The notes: generated by a model from the sequence alone, not told the origin. DNA of 18,929 nt from JBKEAR01 sp047972425 (GCA_047972425.1 JBKEAR010000031.1:1-18929), one strand, 5' to 3'. Shown: positions 7,637 to 15,789, numbered from the stretch's first letter. Numbers and translations are program-made.

Positions 7637-8536
7637 ATGTTCCAGAAAATTATACTCATTACCGGATTTTTGGGTAGTGGTAAAACATATTTTATCAATC
7701 GGCTGCTCGATCAATCGCCAAAGGAGCGTTGGGGGGTGATTGTAAACGATTTTGGCGCACAAAATATCGATATCACTTTGCTCAGAAATATTTCTTCGGG
7801 CATTCCGGCTTATCCGGTATCAAACGGCTGCATATGCTGTAGCGCCAAAGATGGTTTAAAAAATGCCTTTCAATTTTTTAAAAATCAATCTATTGAAAAT
7901 ATTATCATTGAAGCATCGGGATTATTTAATGGTAGCGATATTTATGATATCTGTAGCCAAACCCGCCATTTATTTATTGCTTGTGTGTTAGATGCAAGGG
8001 ATATTTTAACAAAACGAACATTAAGTATAGAGGCAAAAAGCCAGCTGCAATCGGCCGATGCCATTGTTTTAAGCCATTTAGATGAGCTTGATGCATTATC
8101 GGTTGCCGAGGCACAATCCAAAGCAATTATATATAATAAAGATGCGATTATTTTAAATAATTCGCAAAAGGATATTTGGGAGTATTTAGAAGCCCAAACC
8201 CAGCATGATGCCGAGCAAAATCATCATCATGGGCATCATCACCATGAACCCACATTATCGGAATGCGAGCTTAAAATTCCAACAATGGCCGATAAAGGCT
8301 CGTTAGATTATTTAACTTATATATTATCCCATGCGCCATTCGGGCAGATTTTAAGAGCAAAAGGCTATATTAAAATGGGTAATCAATATTATCTATTGCA
8401 GCTTACATCTTATGATTATTCTGCTACGCCAGTGATAGAAAGCAAAGAGATTATAAAATTAGCGGGCATAGTATCGGTTTTTGGTTATAATCTTAAAGTC
8501 GATGAGTTACAATTTGCCGTGAGCAATGTTAAATAA
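7637..8536 (+). CDS. CobW/COG0523-type P-loop (G3E) GTPase, probable metallochaperone
   Basis: A 299-residue member of the G3E family, whose characterised members insert or deliver metals (zinc, cobalt, nickel). Walker A is GFLGSGKT (10-17); the family metal-binding motif CxCC is C65-I-C67-C68; a Walker B-like IIIEASGL lies at 89-96. The usual guanine-specificity NKxD reads SHLD at 146-149, so nucleotide preference is uncertain. A histidine-rich linker (HHHGHHHH, 196-203) separates the G domain from a CobW_C-like domain (about 205-299, with FGQILRAKGYIKM). It lies 34 bases after accA and has no good ribosome-binding site; the nearest GGA is about 16 bases upstream. The rnd start is 10 bases after its stop. 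The target metal and client protein cannot be deduced; no Zur-type site is evident upstream. Confidence 0.88.
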   Translation: MFQKIILITGFLGSGKTYFINRLLDQSPKERWGVIVNDFGAQNIDITLLRNISSGIPAYPVSNGCICCSAKDGLKNAFQFFKNQSIENIIIEASGLFNGSDIYDICSQTRHLFIACVLDARDILTKRTLSIEAKSQLQSADAIVLSHLDELDALSVAEAQSKAIIYNKDAIILNNSQKDIWEYLEAQTQHDAEQNHHHGHHHHEPTLSECELKIPTMADKGSLDYLTYILSHAPFGQILRAKGYIKMGNQYYLLQLTSYDYSATPVIESKEIIKLAGIVSVFGYNLKVDELQFAVSNVK

Positions 8537-8546
8537 GGAAGATATA

Positions 8547-9176
8547 ATGACAACAGAACCCCAAATCTTTATTTATGATGGTGATTTACCCGATGATTTA
8601 AATTTGCCCGATGGTGCGATAGCGGTGGATACCGAAACAATGGGGCTCGATTTAAATCGCGATCGCCTTTGTGTGGTACAGCTTTCGGTGGGCGATGGTA
8701 ATGCCCATTTGGTTCGTTTTGAGCCGGGGCAATATAATTGCCCTAATCTAAAAAAACTATTATCCGACCCTAAGCGTTTAAAAATTTATCATTATGCCCG
8801 CTTTGATGTTGCCAGTATTTATAAATATTTGGGTGTTTGGGCAACACCGATTTATTGCACCAAAATTGCCAGTCGGCTTGTGCGTACCTATACCGACCGC
8901 CATGGGTTAAAAGACTTATGCCGTGAGCTTTTAGGGGTGCAAATATCCAAACAACAACAAAGTTCTTATTGGGGAGCAACAGCTTTAAGTGCCGACCAAG
9001 CCGAATATGCCGCCGGTGATGTTTTATATTTACATGGCTTAAAAGAAAAGCTCGGTGATATGTTAAAGCGCGAAAACCGTACCCATTTAGCACAGGCCTG
9101 TTTTGACTTTATAGCCACAAGGATAGAGCTAGATTTATCGGGCTGGCCGGATATTGATATATTTGCCCATAGTTAA
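8547..9176 (+). CDS. rnd: Ribonuclease D family 3'-5' exonuclease (short form, no HRDC)
   Basis: A 209-residue DEDDy exonuclease, predicted to trim 3' ends of structured RNA such as tRNA precursors. Catalytic residues are visible in order: D28 and E30 in VDTETMGL (Exo I), D87 in YHYARFD (Exo II), and Y154 plus D158 in EYAAGDV (Exo III). It stops after the nuclease domain and lacks the C-terminal HRDC domains of Escherichia coli RNase D, as is usual for the short alphaproteobacterial form. ATG 8547 is preferred to an in-frame ATG at 8526 (inside the GTPase gene) because AAGGA at 8535-8539 is well spaced from it. It ends at a strong two-way terminator. In many relatives this gene directly precedes kdsD-lptCAB; here about 3.3 kb of other genes intervene. 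Confidence 0.93.
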   Translation: MTTEPQIFIYDGDLPDDLNLPDGAIAVDTETMGLDLNRDRLCVVQLSVGDGNAHLVRFEPGQYNCPNLKKLLSDPKRLKIYHYARFDVASIYKYLGVWATPIYCTKIASRLVRTYTDRHGLKDLCRELLGVQISKQQQSSYWGATALSADQAEYAAGDVLYLHGLKEKLGDMLKRENRTHLAQACFDFIATRIELDLSGWPDIDIFAHS

Positions 9177-9178
9177 AC

Positions 9179-9211
9179 AAAAAGCTTCGCCAAAATAGCG
9201 AAGCTTTTTTT
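9179..9211. terminator. Two-way intrinsic terminator between rnd and the DASS transporter
   Basis: A perfect 12-bp stem (AAAAAGCTTCGC at 9179-9190 with its complement at 9198-9209) has a 7-base loop. It is followed by T residues on the plus strand (9205-9211), and the A-rich left arm gives a U-tract on the minus strand. It sits between converging genes and can serve both. Confidence 0.88.
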
Positions 9212-9220
9212 ATAGAATAT

Positions 9221-9240
9221 TTCACCTTAATTTAGGTGAA
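9221..9240. repeat. Small inverted repeat over the DASS stop codon
   Basis: TTCACCT (9221-9227) and AGGTGAA (9234-9240) form a 7-bp stem with a 6-base loop, spanning the transporter's stop codon at 9232-9234. It may stabilise the 3' end of that transcript ahead of the main terminator. There is no T-run of its own. Confidence 0.35.
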
Positions 9241-10758
9241 AAGCAGGTTAGAAAGCAGGGTTAATACCACCACAAATACGAGGTTGAGGATAATACCCAC
9301 ACGCATCATTGTTTTTTGGGCAACCATACCGGTACCAAATACAATGGCATTGGGTGGTGTGGCCACAGGCAACATAAATGCACAAGATGCCGCTAAGGCA
9401 ATAGAAAGCACAAGCATGGATGGCTCAACGCCCATTTCTTGCCCTACCGAATAGAAGATGGGTACAAATAATGCAGCTGTTGCCGTATTAGATGATAGCT
9501 CGGTTAAAAAGATAACAAATAATGTAACCGCTCCAATAACCAAAATAAATGGCCAGCCAGCAACAAGTTGGGTAAAGATATTGGCTAAATAATTGCTGGC
9601 ACCCGTTGCGCTAAGCACAGAGCTTAAAGCAATACCACCACCAAAGAGCAATAACACACCCCAGTCCGTTCCTTTATCAATATCGCGCCACCGTACGGTA
9701 CGTAAATATAACAAAGCAAATACAGCCGAAAGCGCAATGATTGTATCCATAGAGCCTGTAACATGGGTTAATGGTTTTAATTTGCTAGAGAATATCCAAG
9801 CAAGGGCGGTGAGTGCAAAAATGCCCACAGTTAACATGCGTGGATAAGTCCATTGAAACTCCATTTTTTCTAATTTTACCGATTGGCTGAGCTCGGGGCG
9901 TAAGGCAAAATATAAAATCGCCACCATTAATGGTAATAAAATAACCACGGCTGGCACACCAAATGTAAGCCATTGGCCAAAGCTAATGCCTAATTGTTTG
10001 GCTGCAATACCATTAGGGGGCGAACCCACAATAGAGCCCATACCGCCGATACTCGCCGCATAAGCCACACCCAGTAAAAAGAAGGCAATTGTGCGTTTAC
10101 GTTTATTTTCATCATCACTTTTAATTTGGTGCACAATGCCTAAAATAAGAGGTATCATCATGGCTGTTGTCGCCGTATTGCTCATCCACATCGATAAAAA
10201 TGCGGTTGCACCAAATAAAGCAATAGCCGCAATAAACATTTTGCCTTTCGATGCCACCACAATTCGATTGGCTATTAGTTTATCGATACCCTGATAAGCT
10301 AAGGCCGATGCAAGGGCAAACCCGCCAAAGAATACAAAAATAAGCGGGTTAGCAAAAGATGCTAAACTTTTTGTAACATCTGATACCCCAAAAAATGATG
10401 CAAGTACGGGTACCAGCAATGCGGTTGCGGCTAAAGGCATAGCCTCGGTAAGCCATAAAAAAGCGATGCATACAAAAATAGCAATACCAACAGTGACTTT
10501 TTGAGGGTCTAAATCAGCATGGGCACTGACATCGGGTTTAAAAAAGCTAAGAACCGAAACCATTAAAACAAAAGCGGCAAAAACCAACCATGTCCGTTTG
10601 CGTTTAAAAACGGGTCTAAAAATCTCGGTATCAAGATCTTCGGTGGGGTAATGCCCGTGGATGTAATAGGATTCTTTTCTTAGGTCACGGGAGAGGAATT
10701 TTTGTTCCTCTTCGTTAAATTCATCATAATTCTGATTTACCTTATTTTGGTCTACCAT
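9232..10758 (-). CDS. SLC13/DASS family sodium-coupled anion (dicarboxylate or sulfate) transporter
   Basis: A 508-residue inner-membrane protein of the divalent anion:Na+ symporter family, closely resembling the VcINDY dicarboxylate transporter in its motif regions. It has about eleven hydrophobic segments. Both substrate/sodium-binding SNT signatures are present: WMSNTATTAMMIP (191-203) and ELSSNTATAALFVP (420-433). The SLC13 signature PVATPPNAIVFGTG (464-477) and the PPN of the first half (247-249) are intact. The N-terminus has a charged cytosolic extension of about 55 residues, longer than in minimal members. Substrate choice (succinate, malate, citrate or sulfate) cannot be settled; the VcINDY-like motifs favour C4-dicarboxylates. 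The start is fixed by a perfect AAGGAGG 5 bases upstream. It is a single-gene unit, convergent with rnd and divergent from the acetyltransferase. Confidence 0.93.
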   Translation of the reverse strand: MVDQNKVNQNYDEFNEEEQKFLSRDLRKESYYIHGHYPTEDLDTEIFRPVFKRKRTWLVFAAFVLMVSVLSFFKPDVSAHADLDPQKVTVGIAIFVCIAFLWLTEAMPLAATALLVPVLASFFGVSDVTKSLASFANPLIFVFFGGFALASALAYQGIDKLIANRIVVASKGKMFIAAIALFGATAFLSMWMSNTATTAMMIPLILGIVHQIKSDDENKRKRTIAFFLLGVAYAASIGGMGSIVGSPPNGIAAKQLGISFGQWLTFGVPAVVILLPLMVAILYFALRPELSQSVKLEKMEFQWTYPRMLTVGIFALTALAWIFSSKLKPLTHVTGSMDTIIALSAVFALLYLRTVRWRDIDKGTDWGVLLLFGGGIALSSVLSATGASNYLANIFTQLVAGWPFILVIGAVTLFVIFLTELSSNTATAALFVPIFYSVGQEMGVEPSMLVLSIALAASCAFMLPVATPPNAIVFGTGMVAQKTMMRVGIILNLVFVVVLTLLSNLLFT

Positions 10759-11020
10759 AGGGCCTCCTTGTTATGATTACTGTTTCGTTTTTATATCCAA
10801 TTGAAGAAAAAGATATAAATATTTGATAATAAAGCTATCATAGGGTGATTGACAATTCAACATTTCTTTAAATATCAATACAAATTTTATCGTATTTTAT
10901 AATATATATAATTTGTTTTCTTATGGGTTTAATGGGTTAGGCGAATTAACGCTAGAAGTTAAAAAAAATATGTATATAATAAATTCCATTCAAAAATATG
11001 ACAGATAAAGGCCTTTGCCA
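10759..11020. promoter_or_regulatory. Divergent AT-rich promoter region, DASS transporter / GNAT operon
   Basis: The longest gene-free stretch in the window (262 bases). Candidate minus-strand promoter for the transporter: TTGTCA (10850-10855), 18-base spacer, TATTAT (10826-10831). Candidate plus-strand promoter: TTGACA (10849-10854), 18-base spacer, TATCAA (10873-10878); its -35 overlaps the opposite one. Two further perfect TATAAT boxes on the plus strand (10898-10903 and 10975-10980) lack good -35 elements. No terminator or riboswitch-like fold is apparent. The individual boxes are weak evidence in such AT-rich sequence. Confidence 0.4.
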
Positions 11021-11554
11021 ATGAGCAAACAACCCATCATTCGCCCAATTACCGATAATGATATAAAAGCCGTTACCGATATTTATGCTTATTATGCGGA
11101 AAATAAAGAGGTTACATTTGAGTGGGAAGCCCCAACTTTGGCCGAAATGCAAGCGCGTGCACAAGCCGTGCGCCAATTGGGTTACCCTTATTTAGTGATA
11201 GAAGAAGATGGTAAGGTTGTTGGTTATGCTTATGTTGCCCCATTTAGAGGCCGTATAGGGTGGAAATGGACTGTTGAAGTATCTATTTATTTAGCCCCCG
11301 ATATGGGGCACCAAGGTTATGGTTCTTTACTTTTAAATGCACTGATTAAAGCTTGCGAAAAAACAACAGATATTCGTATGTTGGTTTCAACTATTGCATC
11401 TAATGGTATTGCCTCTATCCGCCTGCACCAAAAGGCAGGCTTTCGGATTATTGGCACCATGCTCGATGCGGGTTATAAATTTGGTGAGTGGCACGATATT
11501 GTGTTTATGCAAAAATCTATTGGTGAAGGTACAAATTCTGTAAAGAAGATATAA
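11021..11554 (+). CDS. GNAT acetyltransferase, phosphinothricin/methionine sulfoximine N-acetyltransferase type
   Basis: A 177-residue GNAT enzyme that acetylates an amine using acetyl-CoA. The acetyl-CoA pyrophosphate loop is GHQGYGSLL (96-104) after the beta-4 strand WTVEVSIYLAP (83-93). Features of the phosphinothricin acetyltransferase-like (YncA/MnaT) subgroup are VTFEWEAPT (31-39), GYPYLVIEEDGKVVGYAYVA (54-73), LVSTIASNGIASIRLHQKAGF (121-141) and the KFGEWHDIVFMQK end (153-165). Natural substrates of this subgroup are often methionine sulfoximine or other toxic amino-acid analogues; this is family knowledge, not seen directly. ATG 11021 is preferred to an in-frame TTG at 11015 because AAAGG (11007-11011) is 9 bases upstream. 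It is the first gene of a long plus-strand cluster; the next gene starts 20 bases after its stop. Confidence 0.88.
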   Translation: MSKQPIIRPITDNDIKAVTDIYAYYAENKEVTFEWEAPTLAEMQARAQAVRQLGYPYLVIEEDGKVVGYAYVAPFRGRIGWKWTVEVSIYLAPDMGHQGYGSLLLNALIKACEKTTDIRMLVSTIASNGIASIRLHQKAGFRIIGTMLDAGYKFGEWHDIVFMQKSIGEGTNSVKKI

Positions 11555-11574
11555 AAATAATTTAAGGAGGCTAA

Positions 11575-12501
11575 ATGCAAATAGGTATCGATTTGGGTGG
11601 AACAAAAACCGAAGTTATCGTTTTAGACCATAGTCAAGAGGTCTTTCGCCATCGTGTACCCTCGGCAAGGGATAGTTACGAGGGCAGTATTCAAACCATT
11701 AGAGATTTGGTTTTTTATGCCGAGGAACAAGTGGGGCAAAAATGCTCGGTGGGTATGGGCATGCCGGGTATTGTATCGCCTCTTTCGGGGCTTGTAAAAA
11801 ATGCCAATTCCACTTGGTTAAACGGCAAAGCTTTTGATGTCGATTTATCTAAAGCCATTGGGCGCAAAGTACGGGCGACTAACGATGCCAATTGTTTGGC
11901 GGTATCAGAGGCTGCCGATGGTGCGGGCAAAGATGCCAATGTGGTATTTGCTTTTATTTTGGGTACAGGCTCGGGCAGTGGTATTGTGGTTAATGGCCAA
12001 GTGATAAATGGTCATATGGGCAATGGTGGCGAATATGGGCATATTCCTTTAGCATGGCAAAATCAATATGAGTTTGATAACGCCCCCCAATGTTATTGTG
12101 GCCATAAAGGTTGTTACGAGTTATGGGTCTCTGGCACAGGGTTTGAGCTCGATTATGCCAATTTATCGGGTAATAAAATACAAGGGCGCGAGATTACCGC
12201 TTTAGCCGAACAAGGTGATGCCATAGCGCAAAAGGCAATTGCCGATTATAAATCGCGACTTGGGCGGGCAATTGCCATGATTACCAATATTTTAGACCCC
12301 GATGTTTTTGTATTAGGGGGCGGTATGAGCAATGCACCGTTTATCGATGAAACCATTGCCGATTATGCTCGGCCTTATGTATTTGGTAAGGAGTTTCAAA
12401 CACCTATTCGTAAAGCCATGTATGGCGATAGCTCGGGCGTGCGCGGTGCTGCATGGTTATGGTCGCCCGAGGAATTAAATGAGGCGCTAAAACCTTATTA
12501 A
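11575..12501 (+). CDS. mak: ROK-family manno(fructo)kinase
   Basis: A 308-residue sugar kinase that closely resembles Escherichia coli Mak (YajF), which phosphorylates fructose and mannose at C6. The phosphate loop is DLGGTKTEV (6-14); the catalytic Asp lies in NDANC (103-107, D104); the ATP motif is GTGSGSG (130-136); and GGGMSN is at 248-253. The ROK zinc site is complete: H156 in GEYGH with C173, C175 and C180 in CYCGHKGC. Stretches such as VKNANSTWLNG (74-84) and GDSSGVRGAAWLW (284-296) are nearly identical to the E. coli enzyme as I recall it, so Mak fits better than NagK or Glk. The start has a perfect AAGGAGG. It sits 20 bases after the acetyltransferase gene and 40 bases before kdsD, with no terminator between, suggesting co-transcription with the LPS genes. 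Confidence 0.9.
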   Translation: MQIGIDLGGTKTEVIVLDHSQEVFRHRVPSARDSYEGSIQTIRDLVFYAEEQVGQKCSVGMGMPGIVSPLSGLVKNANSTWLNGKAFDVDLSKAIGRKVRATNDANCLAVSEAADGAGKDANVVFAFILGTGSGSGIVVNGQVINGHMGNGGEYGHIPLAWQNQYEFDNAPQCYCGHKGCYELWVSGTGFELDYANLSGNKIQGREITALAEQGDAIAQKAIADYKSRLGRAIAMITNILDPDVFVLGGGMSNAPFIDETIADYARPYVFGKEFQTPIRKAMYGDSSGVRGAAWLWSPEELNEALKPY

Positions 12502-12541
12502 AAAACATATTTAAGCCATAAAAACATGGAATATAGAATTT

Positions 12542-13492
12542 ATGACAACAGAAATTATTAAAACAGCAAAAAAAGTTATTGAAACCGAAATTACGGGTTT
12601 AACCAACCTAAAAAATAGCTTGGGCGAAAGTTTTACCCAAGCCGTTGATCTTATTGCAGGCTCCGATGGTCGTGTGGTTGTTTCGGGCATGGGTAAATCC
12701 GGGCATATCGGTAATAAAATTGCTGCTACTTTAGCCTCTACAGGCACACCGAGCTTTTTTGTGCATCCGTCCGAGGCTAGCCATGGCGATTTGGGTATGA
12801 TTACGCCCAAAGATATTGTTTTGGCATTATCTAACTCCGGCAAAACGGCTGAGCTTTTTAATTTAATATCCTATTGCAAGCGTTTTTCTATCCCGATTAT
12901 CGCCATAACCAAAGATGAATCATCGGAGCTTGGGCGCAATGCCAGCATTTGTTTGGCTTTACCTGTATTTGAGGAAGCCTGTCCCATGGGGCTTGCCCCC
13001 ACAACATCAACCACCATTCAGCTTACATTGGGCGATGCATTGGCGGTCTCTTTATTAGAAAAACAGGGTTTTACAGCCGATGATTTTGGTGTTTATCATC
13101 CCGGTGGTGCGCTTGGCAGCCGGCTGATGCGTGTTGCCGAAATTATGCATACCACGAGCCCCTTTGTGCGCAAAGAAGATAGTTTAAAAACGGTGCTCCT
13201 TACGATTACATCGGGTAGTTTGGGCTGCGTGGCTGTTGTGGATGAAGAAAATAATATTTTGGGCGTGATTACCGATGGCGACTTGCGCCGCCATATGGGC
13301 GATGATTTACAAGCGCAAACAGCGGCCGATTTAATGTCATCGCACCCCATAACCGTATCGCCTTCTATGCTGATTACCGAGGCAATAGCCATTATGAACA
13401 AAAAGCATATTACTGCATTACTTGTGGCCGAAGATAATCAGTTAAAAGGTGTTATTCATATTCACGATTTATTACGTGCGGGTGTGAAATAA
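12542..13492 (+). CDS. kdsD: Arabinose-5-phosphate isomerase (KpsF/GutQ family)
   Basis: A 316-residue cytosolic enzyme that converts ribulose 5-phosphate to arabinose 5-phosphate, the first step toward Kdo for LPS inner core. An SIS domain (about 35-170) is followed by two CBS domains (about 200-316). Residues matching the E. coli KdsD active site at a constant offset of 7 are all present: K52 (MGKSGH), H81 (HGDLG), E104 (KTAEL), E145 (EACP) and H186 (YHPGGALG). Length is typical. It is 40 bases after mak and 11 bases before lptC. The ribosome-binding site is weak (GGA about 11 bases upstream). Linkage to lptCAB is the standard alphaproteobacterial order. Confidence 0.95.
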   Translation: MTTEIIKTAKKVIETEITGLTNLKNSLGESFTQAVDLIAGSDGRVVVSGMGKSGHIGNKIAATLASTGTPSFFVHPSEASHGDLGMITPKDIVLALSNSGKTAELFNLISYCKRFSIPIIAITKDESSELGRNASICLALPVFEEACPMGLAPTTSTTIQLTLGDALAVSLLEKQGFTADDFGVYHPGGALGSRLMRVAEIMHTTSPFVRKEDSLKTVLLTITSGSLGCVAVVDEENNILGVITDGDLRRHMGDDLQAQTAADLMSSHPITVSPSMLITEAIAIMNKKHITALLVAEDNQLKGVIHIHDLLRAGVK

Positions 13493-13503
13493 GAGCAAAT
13501 ATA

Positions 13504-14169
13504 ATGAGCGCAACCGAAACAGCAAAACGCATTAACCATGTAAAGCAGCATAGTAAAATAGTGCATTTAGCCCGTATTTCAGTGCCTATTGCTACATTCT
13601 TTTTATTGGTTTTGCTTTTTTGGATTCCAAAGACCATGCAAAAAAATCAGCTTTCGATTGATGCCATTACTCAAGATAATCAGGTGGCAATGGATAGCAA
13701 TGTTGCCGTGCTTAGCCAACCGCGTTATCAGGGGCGTACAGGTAACTGGCAATATGATATTAGTGCTTATGTTGCCAATAATGCTTCTATAGAGAGCGAG
13801 CGTATCGATTTTATTTCGCCTCAAGGCGTGGTGAATATTGATGATGGCGCACAATTTGATAGCCAAGCCAATACAGGCAGTTGGTTTAGTGAACAAGAGG
13901 TTTTAGAACTTACCGGCCACGCATCTTTGCTTCATTCCGATGGTTATTATGTCGAAAGTGATCGGGTACAAATTGATGTAAAAGGGCAAGAGGTTCGTAC
14001 CCCCGGCAATGCCCGTGGTGAAGCCGAGTTTGGTAAATTTGAGGCCGATAAAATACGCATAGAAGATGGCGGAAATACTATTTGGCTTTTAGGACATAGT
14101 CATGTTACTTTATTAGCAGATAAAAAACCAACAAACATTCAAGGCACTCATCATAGTGGTGATGAATAA
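13504..14169 (+). CDS. lptC: LPS export bitopic protein LptC
   Basis: A 221-residue inner-membrane protein with a short cytosolic N-terminus, one membrane segment (about 24-41) and a periplasmic beta-jellyroll domain (about 55-215). It receives LPS from the LptB2FG transporter and passes it to LptA. Identification rests on the topology, the jellyroll-like repeats (for example WFSEQEVLELTGHASLLHSD near 127-146 and GKFEADKIRIEDGGNTIWLL near 178-197) and its position directly before lptA and lptB. LptC sequences are poorly conserved, so context carries weight. The start is 11 bases after the kdsD stop with a weak AAGAG site. The lptA ATG follows its stop by 9 bases. Confidence 0.9.
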   Translation: MSATETAKRINHVKQHSKIVHLARISVPIATFFLLVLLFWIPKTMQKNQLSIDAITQDNQVAMDSNVAVLSQPRYQGRTGNWQYDISAYVANNASIESERIDFISPQGVVNIDDGAQFDSQANTGSWFSEQEVLELTGHASLLHSDGYYVESDRVQIDVKGQEVRTPGNARGEAEFGKFEADKIRIEDGGNTIWLLGHSHVTLLADKKPTNIQGTHHSGDE

Positions 14170-14178
14170 AGGATTATA

Positions 14179-15018
14179 ATGAAAAAAAATTATTTATATC
14201 CGTTTTTTCTACTCATTTTTGCCCATTTACCATCTTATGGCGCAATGAATTTATTTTCGCCCGAAGGGGGCATACCCATTGATATTACATCGGATAACGG
14301 TATTGAGATTGACCGAACCAATAAAGTGATTGTGGCCACAGGCAATGCCAAAGTGGTGCGTGAAGCTACAACTTTATATGCCGATAAGCTTTATGCCTTT
14401 TACGAAGAAGATGCCGAGGGCAATACAGTTTTTTGGCGTTTAGATGCCGAGGGTAATTTTAAAATTACGGCAGATCAAGGCCAAATTACCGGCGAAAATG
14501 GCACTTACGATGTGCGCCAAGAGATTGTGGTTATAAAAGGGAATCCGGTGGTTGTTAAAGGGGAGCAAGGTACAGTAGTTGCCCATAAGCAAATAGAATA
14601 TTACGATACCGAGCGCCGTATTATAGCCCGTGGGCAAGTTAAAGGGACACAAGGCGATCAAAGCATTGAGGCCGAAGTGGTAGAAGTATTTTTAAAGCCT
14701 GATAGCGCAAATAACACCGACCCCACAGCCAAAGCGGCGAGTGATGTAAGCAGTTTGGCATCAGATGTCGACCAAATTCGGGCTTATACCGATATTACAC
14801 TTAAAAATAAAGATGGTACGGTTACGGGCGATCGGGCTATTTGGTTTGCCGATACCGAACAAGCTACTTTAACGGGCGATGTGACTTTAAAACAGCTTAA
14901 TAATGTTTTAAACGGTTGCCGTGCAGAGGTCAATACCGCATCGGGTTCAGCCCGTCTTATCGGTGGTGCATGTTCTGAAGATGATGGAATCTCTGGCCGG
15001 TTTGAAAGTAAACAATAA
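14179..15018 (+). CDS. lptA: LPS transport periplasmic protein LptA (OstA-like)
   Basis: A 279-residue exported protein: signal peptide about 1-21 (hydrophobic YPFFLLIFAHL, cleavage after SYG-A), then an OstA-type beta-jellyroll that forms the periplasmic bridge carrying LPS between LptC and the outer-membrane LptD/E. Typical strands are IEIDRTNKVIVATGNAKVV (43-61), LYADKLYAFYE (65-75), ITADQGQITGENGTYDV (95-111), IEYYDTERRIIARGQVKG (139-156) and DRAIWFADTEQATLTGDVTL (219-238). It is much longer than E. coli LptA (185 residues), with a polar insert near 173-195 (Asp/Ser/Ala-rich). It has two C-terminal cysteines (about 248 and 265) that could form a disulfide. An AAGGA site is 8 bases upstream. 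The lptB ATG begins one base after its stop. Confidence 0.92.
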   Translation: MKKNYLYPFFLLIFAHLPSYGAMNLFSPEGGIPIDITSDNGIEIDRTNKVIVATGNAKVVREATTLYADKLYAFYEEDAEGNTVFWRLDAEGNFKITADQGQITGENGTYDVRQEIVVIKGNPVVVKGEQGTVVAHKQIEYYDTERRIIARGQVKGTQGDQSIEAEVVEVFLKPDSANNTDPTAKAASDVSSLASDVDQIRAYTDITLKNKDGTVTGDRAIWFADTEQATLTGDVTLKQLNNVLNGCRAEVNTASGSARLIGGACSEDDGISGRFESKQ

Positions 15019-15019
15019 T

Positions 15020-15775
15020 ATGGAAAATAATAACGAAGGCCTTGTTGCCGCAAATTTATCCCGTAATTTTGGCCGCCGCCAAGTGGTACAAGATGTATCG
15101 GTAACATTAAAACGGGGTGAAGTTGTGGGTATTTTAGGGCCTAATGGTGCGGGCAAAACCACCAGCTTTTATATGATTGTAGGGCTATTAAAGCCCACTT
15201 TAGGTAATATTTTTTTAGATGGTACCGATGTAACCAATATACCCATGTATCAGCGGGCACGTTTGGGTATTGGCTATTTACCGCAAGAAGCCAGTATTTT
15301 TAGAGGGCTGAATGTAGAGCAAAATATTATGGCCTCGTTGGAATTACATTTTAGCGATGTAAAAGTTCGTAAACGGAAGCTCGATGAATTGTTAGACGAG
15401 TTTGGTATTACAAAATTGCGCAAATCATCGGCGCTTTCGTTATCTGGGGGCGAACGGCGCAGGGTAGAGATTGCCCGTGCACTCGCAAGTGAGCCGCATT
15501 TTATATTATTAGACGAACCCTTTGCTGGGGTGGACCCAATTGCGGTGCAAGATTTACGTAATTTGGTACATCACCTTAAAGACCGTGGCATTGGGGTTTT
15601 AATTACCGACCATAATGTGCATGAAACATTAGAGGTAATAGACCGTGGATATATCATCCATGCCGGCCAAGTGATTATGGAAGGTACAGCCAGAGAAATC
15701 ACCCAAAATGAGCGGGTGCGCCAAGTATATTTGGGCGATAGTTTTTCAGAAGCCATGGTGAGTAAATATCGCTAA
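15020..15775 (+). CDS. lptB: LPS export ABC transporter ATPase LptB
   Basis: A 251-residue cytosolic ATPase that dimerises and drives LPS extraction with LptF and LptG (not in this window). It has Walker A GPNGAGKT (40-47), the Q-loop at Q89 in GYLPQEASIF, the ABC signature LSGGERRRVEIARAL (141-155), Walker B ILLDEPFAGVDP (162-173) and the switch His at 198 (ITDHNVHET). The YLPQEASIFRGL stretch and the C-terminal VRQVYLG (233-239) are LptB hallmarks. ATG 15020 is chosen over upstream in-frame starts: it lies one base after the lptA stop (TAATATG, coupled translation) and matches the family length. An ORF start at 14921 would add 33 residues read inside lptA. A GST gene follows; rpoN, hpf and ptsN, common next genes in relatives, are not here. 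Confidence 0.97.
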   Translation: MENNNEGLVAANLSRNFGRRQVVQDVSVTLKRGEVVGILGPNGAGKTTSFYMIVGLLKPTLGNIFLDGTDVTNIPMYQRARLGIGYLPQEASIFRGLNVEQNIMASLELHFSDVKVRKRKLDELLDEFGITKLRKSSALSLSGGERRRVEIARALASEPHFILLDEPFAGVDPIAVQDLRNLVHHLKDRGIGVLITDHNVHETLEVIDRGYIIHAGQVIMEGTAREITQNERVRQVYLGDSFSEAMVSKYR

Positions 15776-15789
15776 AAGAGAGGTACGTC

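Noticed and set aside
7577..7762. Minus-strand ORF across the accA-GTPase junction
   Set aside because: Overlaps the well-supported ends of both genes; composition is that of a shadow frame and there is no convincing ribosome-binding site.
8526..8546. Upstream ATG for ribonuclease D
   Set aside because: It lies inside the GTPase gene without a ribosome-binding site; ATG 8547 has a well-spaced AAGGA.
10759..11020. Possible riboswitch or small RNA in the longest spacer
   Set aside because: Only AT-rich promoter-like boxes are visible; no stable hairpin series or terminator was found.
14921..15019. N-terminal extension of LptB by 33 residues
   Set aside because: It reads inside lptA in another frame; the ATG at 15020, one base after the lptA stop, gives the normal family length.
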